Assembly: GCF_900110205.1 (NCBI RefSeq)
Contig: NZ_FOCV01000004.1
Coordinates: 62,001 to 126,000, forward strand
Length of the DNA stretch: 64,000 bases
Source of the DNA: Rhizobium tibeticum
GTDB lineage: Bacteria; Pseudomonadota; Alphaproteobacteria; Rhizobiales; Rhizobiaceae
Direction of reading: 5' to 3'
Numbering within the stretch: position 1 is the stretch's first letter; each line of letters opens with the position of its first letter. A program made the translations under genes and the position numbers. The notes beneath the pieces were generated by a model. That model worked only from the letters and a program-made list of their open reading frames with translations. It ran no database searches and was not told where the DNA came from. Shown in pieces: positions 1 through 8,872 of this stretch.

Positions 1-96
1 CTGACATCGAAACGCCTCGCCTTCAACGCCGAAACCGTCGATGTCACCGATGCCGAGAGCGGGGGCTAACGCGAGTTGCTGGGCGGCGCCGGCGCG
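1..96 (+). pseudogene. Remnant of phage/GTA major tail protein (TP901-1 family)
   Basis: Frame 1 from the window edge reads KRLAFNAETVDVTDAESGG, then a TAA at 67-69, then RELLGGAGA in the same frame. Family members read roughly KLAFNAETVDVT.AESAGRWRELL.GAG, so a stop sits where RW is expected, and similarity is lost about nine codons later. The known family forms the tail tube of siphophages and of rhizobial gene transfer agents. The body of the gene, if any, lies left of the window. The identification rests on memory of the family motif over about 30 residues. Only the 3' part is visible, so an intact upstream copy cannot be excluded. Confidence 0.6.
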
Positions 97-254
97 ATGC
101 GGCTGCAAGCAGCGTTCGCACCATTCACAATCCTGCAGCGGGCTCGCTGGTCATTGCCGTGGATGGTATCCAGCAAAGTCCGGCGGCGCTTGGCGGCCTG
201 CTGGCCGTCTTTGGGCATGTCACCGCCAAGGAGGCCATCAAGTCCGCCGCTTGA
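96..254 (+). other. Orphan coding-like fragment in a second frame after the tail remnant
   Basis: Immediately after the tail-protein homology ends, the frame starting at 96 stays open to a TGA at 252-254. It encodes a protein-like string containing SVRTIHNPAAGSLVIAVDGI and ending TAKEAIKSAA. No convincing start or ribosome binding site is visible, so it looks like the 3' end of another decayed gene joined by deletion. I do not recognise the family. It could belong to the same degraded prophage or GTA block. Confidence 0.3.
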
Positions 255-406
255 CGCCGGTCCGGCGAGCGGCGGCGTCGTTCGCCGAGCGCATTTTTGA
301 ACACGGGTGGCGCGAATTCGGAATTGTTCTAAGCATCAGGGATTACAAGGCATTCATTTGCCATTCAGGTCGCTTGAGTACATAGTCTGGGCCAAGTTAG
401 TATCCA

Positions 407-670
407 TTGAAAGCATTGCACATGGCCTCTCCCTTGAGCGTCGCAGCGCTAGCCGCCGGGCTGGCGATAACGTCGCCCACACCGGATAATCCGCGTACCC
501 TGACGGTGCGCGTTGCAGGCGATTGCAGCGAGGCGGCGCGTGACGTTGTGGAAAAAACGGGAGGCCAGCTCCTTTCCGTCCAGCCTTTGGGCGATAGCTG
601 CATCATTACCGTTCTCGTCCAGGGCAACGGCCAGCGCCCGCGTAAGGTAACCGTCAAGGTTCCGATGTAG
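407..670 (+). CDS. feuN: FeuN-like small exported modulator of FeuQ
   Basis: A small protein of 87 residues from the TTG at 407 (82 from the ATG at 422) lies 53 bp upstream of feuP. The N-terminus, MKALHM from the TTG followed by an Ala/Leu-rich stretch to about residue 22, looks like a signal peptide. The mature part is polar with two cysteines (GDCSE and DSCII) that could form a disulfide. In Sinorhizobium meliloti a small periplasmic protein encoded directly upstream of feuPQ, FeuN, restrains the FeuQ-FeuP pathway. Position, size and export signal fit that gene. The TTG is preferred because it supplies the basic residue needed for a signal peptide. Confidence 0.72.
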   Translation: MKALHMASPLSVAALAAGLAITSPTPDNPRTLTVRVAGDCSEAARDVVEKTGGQLLSVQPLGDSCIITVLVQGNGQRPRKVTVKVPM

Positions 671-723
671 GCAGAATCGGCCTATCTAAACACCGAGAAG
701 ATCAAGCGGAGTAAAGCGGACCG

Positions 724-1395
724 ATGCGCATTCTGGTAGTCGAAGACGACGTCAACCTGAACCGGCAGCTCAGCGATACCCTCAAGGAAGCAGGCTACGT
801 CGTCGATCAGGCTTTTGACGGCGAGGAAGGGCATTTCCTTGGCGATACCGAGCCCTATGATGCCATCATCCTTGATATCGGCCTGCCGGAACTGGATGGC
901 GTGACGGTGCTCGAGAAGTGGCGCGGCGCCGGTCGCGGTATGCCGGTGCTGATCCTCACGGCTCGCGACCGCTGGAGCGACAAGGTCGCCGGTATCGATG
1001 CCGGCGCCGACGACTATGTCACCAAGCCTTTCCACGTCGAGGAAGTACTGGCGCGTATCCGCGCGCTAATCCGCCGGGCGGCGGGGCACTCTTCGTCCGA
1101 AATCATCTGCGGCCCGGTGCGGCTCGATACCAAGAGCTCGAAGGCCACGGTCAACGGCGTGGCGCTGAAGCTGACCTCGCATGAATACCGGCTGCTTTCC
1201 TATCTCATGCATCACATGGGCGAAGTGGTTTCGCGCACCGAACTGGTCGAGCATATGTACGATCAGGATTTCGACCGCGATTCCAACACGATCGAGGTTT
1301 TCGTCGGGCGCCTTCGCAAAAAGATGGGTGTCGATCTGATCGAAACGGTGCGCGGGCTTGGCTACCGTATCCAAGCGCCGAACAATGCGAATTAA
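724..1395 (+). CDS. feuP: FeuP, OmpR-family response regulator
   Basis: A 223-residue response regulator. The receiver domain (about 1-115) has the acidic pair E7-D8-D9, the phospho-acceptor D51 in ILDIGLPELDG and K101 in VTKPF. The C-terminal winged helix (about 128-218) ends with the typical VRGLGYRI strand. In S. meliloti FeuP activates ndvA and other genes for cyclic glucan export and is needed for symbiosis. Here it lies between feuN and feuQ, and its stop overlaps the feuQ start by 11 bp, indicating coupled translation. Confidence 0.92.
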   Translation: MRILVVEDDVNLNRQLSDTLKEAGYVVDQAFDGEEGHFLGDTEPYDAIILDIGLPELDGVTVLEKWRGAGRGMPVLILTARDRWSDKVAGIDAGADDYVTKPFHVEEVLARIRALIRRAAGHSSSEIICGPVRLDTKSSKATVNGVALKLTSHEYRLLSYLMHHMGEVVSRTELVEHMYDQDFDRDSNTIEVFVGRLRKKMGVDLIETVRGLGYRIQAPNNAN

Positions 1396-2788
1396 GTCGC
1401 TTACTGCACGCGTCCTGCTGCTGACCACGATCTGGTCAACCGTCGCGCTTGTTGTCATCGGCCTTTTGATCTCGACGCTGTACCGGAAGAGCGCTGAGCG
1501 CGGCTTTCAGGACCTTTTGCGCGCCCAGCTCTACAACGTCATCAACTCCGTGACGATTGGCGATCAAGGAGCGCTCAGCGGCAGCCCGCAGCTTGGCGAT
1601 CTGCGCTTTGCTCAGCCGAAAACGGGCTGGTACTGGGTTGTCGAGCCGCTCGGCACTTACACGGCCCCGCCGCTGGTCTCGCCGTCGCTCGGCTCCGTCT
1701 CGATCCCCGTTCCCTCCGTTCTCGAAGCGCCCTTCGACAAGAACTACGAGCGCTACTACCAGGTGACCGATGCCTCGGGGAACCGTATCCAAGTTGCCGA
1801 GACCGAGGTCGTGCTGGATACCGATGGTCGCGCCGCGCGCTTCCGCGTCACCGGCAACGTCGACGTGGTCGAAGACGACGTTCGCAATTTTTCCCACAGC
1901 CTTTACCTGGCGCTGGCTGGCTTCGGCGTCGGCAGCCTCATCGTCAACGCACTCGCGATTCTCTACGGCCTCAAGCCGCTCGACAAGGCGCGCGCCGCTT
2001 TGGAACGCATCCGCGCCGGCGAGAGCGAACAGTTGAAGGGCGAGTTTCCGCGCGAGATCCTGCCGCTTGCAAACGAAGTCAACGCGCTGATCGACAGCAA
2101 TCGCCGGATCGTGGAGCGGGCGCGCATGCAGGTCGGCAATCTGGCCCACTCTCTGAAGACGCCGATCGCCGTGCTGCTCAACGAGGCGCGCGTTCTGGAA
2201 CGCTCTCACGGCGACCTCGTGCGGAGCCAGGCGGAGGCGATGCAGGGTCAGGTGCAGTCGTATCTGAACCGCGCCCGAATTGCCGCACAACGCGAATCCG
2301 TGCTCGCCCGCACCGACGCCGAACCGGCGATGGAACGGCTGGTGCGCGTCATGCGACGCTTGAACGTCGACAAGGAGTTCGAACTCACGGTGGCGCCGCC
2401 CCATATCGCGGTTGCCATGGAGCAGCAGGACCTCGAGGAGGTCGTCGGCAACCTTCTGGAGAACGCCGCCCGTTTTGCGTCGACCAAGGTGCGCCTGTCC
2501 GTCGCGGAGGCACCCGGGGAGCTCAAGGGCGCCGAGGGCAGCGGGCGCCGCCACTGGGTCGAGCTTGTCGTCGAGGACGATGGACCGGGACTTGAGCCGG
2601 ATCAGATCCGCGAAGCGCTGAAGCGCGGCAAGCGGCTGGATGAAAGCAAACCAGGTACGGGGCTTGGCTTGTCCATCGTGACGGAGATTTCCAACGAGTA
2701 TCAGGGGCGACTCGAATTGTCCCGCGGCGAGTGGCAGGGACTGAAGGCCCGCCTTATTTTGCCGGGCATCACAAAGGATGTTGCGTGA
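1385..2788 (+). CDS. feuQ: FeuQ, membrane sensor histidine kinase
   Basis: A 467-residue kinase from ATG 1385; an in-frame TTG at 1358 lies deeper inside feuP and is less likely. Transmembrane segments near residues 8-30 and 173-197 flank a periplasmic sensor region rich in aromatic residues. A HAMP-like linker leads to the H-box NLAHSLKTPIAVL with H255. The ATPase part has the N-box NLLENAARFAS, a DDGPGL G1 box and GTGLGLSIV. FeuQ phosphorylates and probably also dephosphorylates FeuP, with FeuN acting on its periplasmic side. The HSLKTP H-box is of the PhoQ/FeuQ type rather than the common HELRTP. Confidence 0.92.
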   Translation: MRIKSLTARVLLLTTIWSTVALVVIGLLISTLYRKSAERGFQDLLRAQLYNVINSVTIGDQGALSGSPQLGDLRFAQPKTGWYWVVEPLGTYTAPPLVSPSLGSVSIPVPSVLEAPFDKNYERYYQVTDASGNRIQVAETEVVLDTDGRAARFRVTGNVDVVEDDVRNFSHSLYLALAGFGVGSLIVNALAILYGLKPLDKARAALERIRAGESEQLKGEFPREILPLANEVNALIDSNRRIVERARMQVGNLAHSLKTPIAVLLNEARVLERSHGDLVRSQAEAMQGQVQSYLNRARIAAQRESVLARTDAEPAMERLVRVMRRLNVDKEFELTVAPPHIAVAMEQQDLEEVVGNLLENAARFASTKVRLSVAEAPGELKGAEGSGRRHWVELVVEDDGPGLEPDQIREALKRGKRLDESKPGTGLGLSIVTEISNEYQGRLELSRGEWQGLKARLILPGITKDVA

Positions 2789-2904
2789 GCAATTGCTTGA
2801 TGTCACATAGACTTGGGCGATTGCATAGCATGCTTTGCCTTATTGCCGACACGGCTTGGTGCGCGTGTGGCTCGTTGATTGACACCTGATTCTGGTTCGG
2901 CTGA

Positions 2905-3330
2905 ATGATGCTACGCTCGCAAGGCATGATCGTTTCCTCGCTTCTCGTCGCCATGACGCTTTCTGGATGTCAATCGACGAAGAGCGGTGGCTCGGGCGGT
3001 CTTTTCTCGCGGAAGCCTCCGGCTTCGGCCACCTATATTGCGGCGTTGCAGGGCGGCATCATCGGTCGTAGCGACGTGGACCTCAGCGACAGCGACCGTC
3101 AGCGCGCCCTCGAAGCCGAGTATCGTGCCTTGGAAGGGGCCGGCGTCGGACAGCCTGTCGTCTGGAGCGGACGCAATGTCAGCGGCAAGGTCGTCGCGGC
3201 TGCGCCCTATCAGGTCGGCTCGCAGAATTGCCGTCAGTATACTCACAGCGTGACGATCGACGGCAAGGAGACGGTGGCGCGCGGCTCCGCCTGCCGAAAC
3301 GACAATGGTAGCTGGTCGCCGCTCGGTTAG
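2905..3330 (+). CDS. Small outer-membrane lipoprotein, surface-antigen-like
   Basis: A 141-residue protein with a hydrophobic N-terminus and a lipobox LSGC at about residues 19-22, so it should be cleaved and lipidated by the Lgt/Lsp pathway. A Gly/Ser-rich linker follows. The C-terminal half has a conserved YTHSVTIDGKETVARGSACR-like pattern resembling the C-terminal domain of rickettsial 17-kDa surface antigens (PF16998 type). Two cysteines there may pair. It sits alone, 116 bp after feuQ and 127 bp before cycH. Its role is unknown. ATG 2905 is used; the next ATG is directly adjacent. Confidence 0.75.
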   Translation: MMLRSQGMIVSSLLVAMTLSGCQSTKSGGSGGLFSRKPPASATYIAALQGGIIGRSDVDLSDSDRQRALEAEYRALEGAGVGQPVVWSGRNVSGKVVAAAPYQVGSQNCRQYTHSVTIDGKETVARGSACRNDNGSWSPLG

Positions 3331-3457
3331 TCGGTTTTGCAGCAAAAACAGACGATAGGATGAGCCGCAGGCTGCGTATTGCGGCCAAACGCCTCAAATA
3401 ATCGTCATTGCGGCTTTGCTTGTTGGAATAGACGTTCGCTTCGAGTATTTGGCGCCT

Positions 3458-4591
3458 ATGCTTTTCTGGATTCTTGTGGCCGTTTTGACGGCGGCTGTTG
3501 CTGTCATTCTGCTTTATCCGCTTTTGCGTGGAGCGAGAGCGGTCGACGATACGCGCGCCGGCGAGGCTGCCGTCTATCGCGATCAGTTGCGAGAGCTCGA
3601 TCGTGACCTTGCCAGCGGACTGATTTCAGCCGAGGAAGCGGACTATGCGCGGGCCGAAATCGGCCGACGCCTGATCACCGTCTCGGTCGCGCCGGTCACC
3701 GATCGCAAGGTCACCAAGCATCACCGTCTCTCCGAAGCCTTCGTGCTGCTGATGCTGCCGGTCGTGGGGCTCTGTCTTTACATTCTGGTGGGGCGACCGG
3801 ATTTGCCGTCGCAGCCGCTGGAAGCCCGACTTTTGAACCCCGGCAACGATATGGCGATCCTGGTCGCCAAGGCCGAGCGCCATCTGGCGCAGAGCCCCAA
3901 TGACGGCAGGGGCTGGGAGGTGCTGGCGCCGATCTACTTCAACACCATGCGTGTTGCCGAAGCCGAGACCGCCTATCGCAATGCGATCCGTCTGCTCGGG
4001 CCAAGTGCTGCGCGCCTCGACGGACTTGCCGAGACGCTAATGGCGACCTCGAACGGCGTCGTCACCGAAGATGCACGCAAGGTGCTGGAACAGTCGCTTC
4101 AACTGCAGCCCGACAATCCGAAGGCGAGCTTCTACCTTGCGCTCGGCATGGAACAGGCCGGCCAGGCTGCACAGGCTAAGGCCGCCTTTGAAGCCCTCGC
4201 CAAGCAATCGCCCGCCGACGCGCCCTGGATGCCGCTGGTCGCCGAGCATATTGCGAAGAACGGTGGTGCGTCGCCGGGCAGCGCTGGGCAGGCGCCGGGC
4301 AATCCGACGCAGGCAGATGTTGCTTCCGCCGAGAGCATGAACACTGGCGATCGGCAGCAGATGATTGAGGGCATGGTGGAAAGCCTCGATGCCAAGCTCA
4401 CCGAAGACCCGAACAATCTAGAAGGCTGGTTGCGGCTCGTCCGCTCTTATGTCGTATTGAAGGACAAGGATCGTGCGGTTGGAGCTTTGAAGCGCGGACT
4501 GGCAGCGTTTCCGGCAAGCAGCGAGCAAGGCAAGCAGCTGCTGGCGTTGGCACGAGAGCTCGACATCGCGACAGAAGGAATGACGGAATGA
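3458..4591 (+). CDS. cycH: CycH/CcmI, cytochrome c maturation apocytochrome chaperone
   Basis: A 377-residue protein from ATG 3458 ([10 protein letters not shown]), preferred over the TTG at 3416 because the family begins with this membrane helix. Two N-terminal transmembrane segments (about 1-20 and 94-114) bracket a cytosolic loop with the conserved [18 protein letters not shown] leucine-zipper-like region. The periplasmic C-terminal part has TPR-type repeats ([33 protein letters not shown]). CcmI binds apocytochrome c and delivers it to the CcmF/CcmH heme lyase. It is the first gene of the cycHJKL operon, and its stop overlaps cycJ by 4 bp. Confidence 0.93.
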   Translation: MLFWILVAVLTAAVAVILLYPLLRGARAVDDTRAGEAAVYRDQLRELDRDLASGLISAEEADYARAEIGRRLITVSVAPVTDRKVTKHHRLSEAFVLLMLPVVGLCLYILVGRPDLPSQPLEARLLNPGNDMAILVAKAERHLAQSPNDGRGWEVLAPIYFNTMRVAEAETAYRNAIRLLGPSAARLDGLAETLMATSNGVVTEDARKVLEQSLQLQPDNPKASFYLALGMEQAGQAAQAKAAFEALAKQSPADAPWMPLVAEHIAKNGGASPGSAGQAPGNPTQADVASAESMNTGDRQQMIEGMVESLDAKLTEDPNNLEGWLRLVRSYVVLKDKDRAVGALKRGLAAFPASSEQGKQLLALARELDIATEGMTE

Positions 4592-5040
4592 CGCGCAAGC
4601 AGAAACGCTTGGCAATCATCGGTGGCGGCATGAGTTTCATCATTGCCGCCGTGCTGCTCGTCATGTTCGCCTTCAGCCAGTCGGTCGCCTATTTCTATAT
4701 GCCCGCGGATATCGCGAAAAATCCGGTGCCGCCTGGAACCCGGATCCGGCTCGGCGGTCTTGTCGGCGACGGCAGCATCGTGCGCGGCGCGGGATCGACG
4801 GTGCAGTTTGCCGTGACGGACGCGACTGGCGACCTTGTCAGGGTGCGATACACCGGGATTCTCCCCGACCTCTTTCGCGAGGGCCAGGGGGTCGTGACCG
4901 AGGGCCGTTTCGAAACAGGCAGCGACGTCTTCACCGCCGATACGGTGCTCGCCAAGCACGATGAGAAGTACATGCCGAAGGACGTCGCCGACAAGCTGAA
5001 GGCGCAAGGGCTCTGGAAGGAAGGGGAGGCGGTGCAATGA
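4588..5040 (+). CDS. cycJ: CycJ/CcmE, periplasmic heme chaperone
   Basis: A 150-residue CcmE protein. One N-terminal membrane anchor (about residues 8-29) is followed by an OB-fold periplasmic domain. The covalent heme-binding histidine is H124 in HDEKYMP, matching the HxxxY type, with Y128. CcmE accepts heme from the CcmABCD exporter and passes it to CcmF. The ATG overlaps the cycH stop (ATGA), and its own stop overlaps the cycK start, so translation of the four genes is probably coupled. ccmABC are not in this window, as is usual in rhizobia. Confidence 0.96.
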   Translation: MTRKQKRLAIIGGGMSFIIAAVLLVMFAFSQSVAYFYMPADIAKNPVPPGTRIRLGGLVGDGSIVRGAGSTVQFAVTDATGDLVRVRYTGILPDLFREGQGVVTEGRFETGSDVFTADTVLAKHDEKYMPKDVADKLKAQGLWKEGEAVQ

Positions 5041-7025
5041 TCATCGAGATCGGCCACTACGCTCTTATCCTGGCGCTTGCGACGGCGCTCATTGTCTCCG
5101 TTGTTCCGGTGATCGGTGCAAGGCGCCTCGACCGGGCGATGATGGACGTCGCGTCCGTAGGCTCCCTGGCGATGTTCGCGCTTGTGGCTTTCTCGTTCGC
5201 CGTTCTGACTTACGCTCACGTCGTATCGGACTTTTCGGTGGCGAACGTCTGGGAGAATTCGCATTCGCTGGTGCCGCTGCTTTTCAAGTTTTCCGGGGTC
5301 TGGGGCAATCACGAAGGCTCCATGATGCTCTGGCTGCTGATCCTGGCGCTCTTCAGCGCCTTGGTTGCAGCCTTCGGGCGCAATTTGCCGGACTCGCTGC
5401 GGGCAAACGTGCTTGCCGTTCAGGCTTGGATATCGGTCGCGTTCATCCTGTTCATCCTTCTTACCTCCAACCCGTTCATGCGTTTGGATCCGGCTCCGGC
5501 CGAGGGGAAGGACCTCAACCCTGTCCTGCAGGACGTCGGCTTGGCGATCCACCCGCCGTTGCTCTATCTCGGCTACGTCGGCTTCTCCGTCTGCTTCTCC
5601 TTTGCCGTGGCAGCGCTGCTCGAAGGGCGCATCGACGCGGCGTGGGCGCGCTGGGTGCGCCCCTGGACGCTGGCTGCCTGGACGTTTCTGACGCTCGGCA
5701 TCGCCATGGGTTCTTATTGGGCCTACTACGAGCTTGGATGGGGCGGCTGGTGGTTTTGGGACCCGGTCGAGAATGCGTCATTCATGCCGTGGCTTGCCGG
5801 AACGGCGCTGCTGCATTCGGCACTCGTCATGGAAAAGCGCGAGGCGCTGAAGATCTGGACGGTTCTGCTTGCCATCCTGACGTTCTCGCTGTCGCTGATG
5901 GGCACTTTTCTTGTCCGATCCGGCGTCCTGACTTCGGTACATGCTTTTGCCAGTGATCCGTCGCGCGGCGTCTTCATCCTGTGCATTTTGCTGATTTTCA
6001 TTGGCGGAGCGCTGTCGCTCTTCGCATTCCGCGCGCCGCTCCTGTCGGCAGGCGGCCTGTTCGCTCCCATCTCGCGCGAAGGTGCGCTCGTTCTCAACAA
6101 TCTGATCCTCACCGTGGCTTGCGGCACGGTGCTGACCGGTACGCTCTATCCGCTGCTGCTGGAGACGCTGACCGGCGACAAGATCTCGGTCGGACCGCCC
6201 TTCTTTAACATGACCTTCGGCTTGTTGATGGCGCCGCTGCTGGTGATCGTCCCCTTCGGTCCGCTGCTGGCATGGAAGCGCGGTGACTTGCTGGCTGTTT
6301 TCCAGCGGCTTTATCTGGTTGCGATCCTGGCCTTTGTTGCAGCGGTCATCGTTTTCTATATCGAGCATGGCGGTCCGGTGCTTGCCGTGCTCGGGCTGGC
6401 TGCCGCTTTGTTCCTGATTTTCGGCGCGATTGCCGATCTTTGGTATCGCGCGGGCGCGGGCAAGGTCGCGGCTTCTGTCGCCTGGAGGCGCCTTGCCGGC
6501 CTGCCGCGCTCGGCCTTCGGCACAGCGCTCGCTCATGCCGGGCTTGGCGTCGCCGTCCTCGGCATCGTCGCGGTCACCACCTTCGAAACCGAGCATGTGG
6601 TCGAGATGAAACCCGGCCAGACCGTGGAGGCCGGAGGCTACTCCGTGCGTTTCGACGGCATGAAGCCGGCCACTGGCCCGAACTACAGCGAGGAGCGGGG
6701 TCACTTCAGCATCGGCCGCGGTGGCGTGGAGGTGGCCGATGTCTGGTCATCCAAGCGGATCTACGCGGCGCGCCAAATGCCGACGACCGAAGCCGGCATC
6801 CTGACTTTCGGCCTTAGCCAGCTCTACATGTCCCTCGGGGATTCTACGGACGATGGCGGTATCGTCGTGCGTATCTGGTGGAAGCCCTTCATCCTCTGCA
6901 TCTGGGGCGGTGCGCTGATCATGGCGATCGGTGGGTTCGTTTCGCTCAGCGACCGGCGTCTGCGTGTCGGCGCTCCGAGCCGGAGAGCAAAACCGGCGCC
7001 CCCGGCCATGGAGCCGGCGGAATGA
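5037..7025 (+). CDS. cycK: CycK/CcmF, heme lyase subunit
   Basis: A 662-residue polytopic inner-membrane protein with about fifteen hydrophobic helices. The heme-handling tryptophan-rich motif [18 protein letters not shown] lies near residues 236-253, and a conserved [13 protein letters not shown] precedes it. CcmF reduces and transfers heme from holo-CcmE to the CXXCH motif of apocytochrome c together with CcmH and CcmI. Length and motif order are normal. It overlaps both neighbours by 4 bp (cycJ stop/start and ATGA with cycL). Confidence 0.96.
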   Translation: MIIEIGHYALILALATALIVSVVPVIGARRLDRAMMDVASVGSLAMFALVAFSFAVLTYAHVVSDFSVANVWENSHSLVPLLFKFSGVWGNHEGSMMLWLLILALFSALVAAFGRNLPDSLRANVLAVQAWISVAFILFILLTSNPFMRLDPAPAEGKDLNPVLQDVGLAIHPPLLYLGYVGFSVCFSFAVAALLEGRIDAAWARWVRPWTLAAWTFLTLGIAMGSYWAYYELGWGGWWFWDPVENASFMPWLAGTALLHSALVMEKREALKIWTVLLAILTFSLSLMGTFLVRSGVLTSVHAFASDPSRGVFILCILLIFIGGALSLFAFRAPLLSAGGLFAPISREGALVLNNLILTVACGTVLTGTLYPLLLETLTGDKISVGPPFFNMTFGLLMAPLLVIVPFGPLLAWKRGDLLAVFQRLYLVAILAFVAAVIVFYIEHGGPVLAVLGLAAALFLIFGAIADLWYRAGAGKVAASVAWRRLAGLPRSAFGTALAHAGLGVAVLGIVAVTTFETEHVVEMKPGQTVEAGGYSVRFDGMKPATGPNYSEERGHFSIGRGGVEVADVWSSKRIYAARQMPTTEAGILTFGLSQLYMSLGDSTDDGGIVVRIWWKPFILCIWGGALIMAIGGFVSLSDRRLRVGAPSRRAKPAPPAMEPAE

Positions 7026-7471
7026 TCCGGCGCTTGCTCCTCGTGCTGGCGATGTTCCTTTCGTCAGCGCCGGCCGTCAACCCGGACGAGGTTCTTGCAG
7101 ATCCGAAGCTCGAGGCACGAGCCCGGACGATCTCCGCGGAACTGCGCTGCATGGTCTGTCAGAATCAGTCGATCGACGATTCCAATGCCGAGCTCGCAAA
7201 GGACCTGCGCTTGCTGGTGCGCGAGCGGCTAACCGATGGCGATACCGATGAACAGGTCATGAACTACATCGTTTCTCGATATGGCGAGTTCGTGCTGTTG
7301 AAGCCACGTTTCGAAACGAAAACGATCCTGCTGTGGGGCGCGCCGCTCCTGCTGGTTGTTGCAGGCGGCCTGTCGCTGATCGTCTTCGCACGCAAGAGGG
7401 CAGGCAGGCCGACAGGCTCCAAGCTGACCGCCGAAGAACAGGCCCGATTGAACGAACTGCTCGACGAGTGA
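7022..7471 (+). CDS. cycL: CycL/CcmH, thiol-disulfide component of heme lyase
   Basis: A 149-residue CcmH-type protein from ATG 7022, overlapping the cycK stop. It has a signal peptide (about 1-17), the periplasmic redox motif [13 protein letters not shown] with a CxxC pair, and one transmembrane helix (about 103-122) with a short basic cytosolic tail. It reduces the apocytochrome CXXCH thiols before heme ligation. As in other alphaproteobacteria, CcmH and CcmI functions are on separate proteins (cycL and cycH). The MFS gene starts its 3' end 2 bp beyond this stop, on the other strand. Confidence 0.95.
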   Translation: MIRRLLLVLAMFLSSAPAVNPDEVLADPKLEARARTISAELRCMVCQNQSIDDSNAELAKDLRLLVRERLTDGDTDEQVMNYIVSRYGEFVLLKPRFETKTILLWGAPLLLVVAGGLSLIVFARKRAGRPTGSKLTAEEQARLNELLDE

Positions 7472-7473
7472 TC

Positions 7474-8652
7474 TTACGACCATCTACGGAGGCGGTCTCG
7501 CACCACAGACGCGACCAGCGCTGCGGTGAATGCCAACACCACGCAGCCCGCCGCGATTGGTCCTGCAGACGGCGAATACACGTCCATCACCGCGCCGACC
7601 GAGGACGAGCCCACCGCGCTGCCGACGGCGTAGGCAAGGGCGAAGGCAGCGCTTCCCGCGACAAGCCTATCGCCGGCATAGCGTTCGCCGAGGATTGTCA
7701 AGGCGCAGGTGTAGAGCGAAAAACTCGCTGCTCCCATGATGCCGAACATCACCAGAATTGCTGCCTGCGACTGAAGGAACGGGATCGCGATGAAGCTCAG
7801 CCCGGCAAGTAGGCCGGAGCAGATGGCTACTCCGAAGCGCGAGGTCTTGTCGAGAAGCCAGCCGACCAGCGGTTGGGCAAGTGCGGTCGGTAGCGCAAGC
7901 ACTGTAACGCTGATGGCGGCGAACGCCTCGGAATAGCCGAGCCGGACGAAATAGACCGGCATGGCTGAGATGGCGGCAATATCGGCGAATGCAAATGCGA
8001 CCACCATGCAGATCAGCATCGGTGCGCTTCTGACAAACTTGAAGAGCGCTCCTGATGCGGCCTGCTCGGGAAGCGTGCGTGCTCTCCGGGTTAGGATGAT
8101 CGTCAGGAAGGCGACGCAGGCGACGTAGACGGCAAGCAGCGCGAAGGCAAAGCCTTGCTCCGTGCCGAAGATCGGAATCACCAGCGGACCCGCGGCAAAG
8201 CCGCCGCACATGCCTGCCCCATAGAGACCGGAGACACGCCCGCGCAGGCGGTCAGGGCAGGCCGTATTAAGCCAGGCCTCGCTCAGCATGAAGATCAGGC
8301 TGACGAAAAAGCCGAGAAAAAATCGAGCGATGCACCACACCCAGAAAGTGTCGAATGTCGCGAAGGTCGAGAGACTGACCGCACAGCCGACGAGGCCCGC
8401 GACGATCAGCCGGTCGCCCCGCACCTTTCGCGACAGCCACGTCACCGCGAACGTCGCCACGGCCAAACCTGCCGCAAAGCAGCCGGCGTTGAAGCCGATG
8501 AGGCTCGGCGAAACATTGCGATGCTCAAGGACAAGAGAAATCAGCGGATAGGTCAGTCCCTGTGCAACCGCGAAGGCGGTGACACCGAAGATGACGGCAG
8601 CGAGCGCAGCAGTATCGGGCGCAAAATCCTCTCCCGTGACCACATGGGCCAT
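7474..8652 (-). CDS. MFS permease, YcaD-like
   Basis: A 392-residue protein with twelve predicted membrane helices in two sets of six. It has the loop 2-3 type sequence VTWLSRKVRGDRLIVAGL and the mid-protein AGALxK-type cytosolic loop. The overall pattern (LTYPLISLVLEHRNVSPSLIGFNAG at the start, ALPTALAQPLVGWLLDKTSR in the second half) resembles YcaD-type permeases of unknown substrate. It converges on cycL with a 2-bp gap and no visible terminator between them. Substrate and direction cannot be read from the sequence. Confidence 0.8.
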   Translation of the reverse strand: MAHVVTGEDFAPDTAALAAVIFGVTAFAVAQGLTYPLISLVLEHRNVSPSLIGFNAGCFAAGLAVATFAVTWLSRKVRGDRLIVAGLVGCAVSLSTFATFDTFWVWCIARFFLGFFVSLIFMLSEAWLNTACPDRLRGRVSGLYGAGMCGGFAAGPLVIPIFGTEQGFAFALLAVYVACVAFLTIILTRRARTLPEQAASGALFKFVRSAPMLICMVVAFAFADIAAISAMPVYFVRLGYSEAFAAISVTVLALPTALAQPLVGWLLDKTSRFGVAICSGLLAGLSFIAIPFLQSQAAILVMFGIMGAASFSLYTCALTILGERYAGDRLVAGSAAFALAYAVGSAVGSSSVGAVMDVYSPSAGPIAAGCVVLAFTAALVASVVRDRLRRWS

Positions 8653-8872
8653 GGTTTCGTCCTCCTCCGGTTGTAAGCAGGAGGCTTATCGACTCTAAGC
8701 GCTTTAGTCGAGGGAGATTGCTGCACCGGATCGCAATGCGGTCGTATTGCACATTACGAATTATTCATCGCTCGGACAGTTCGCAGTAAGGTGTGCCGTC
8801 CTATATCTTCCTTCATCAGCCGATCCGGTCATCCTGATCCTGAAGATGTTGAAGTCAAAGAAGGTGCCACTC

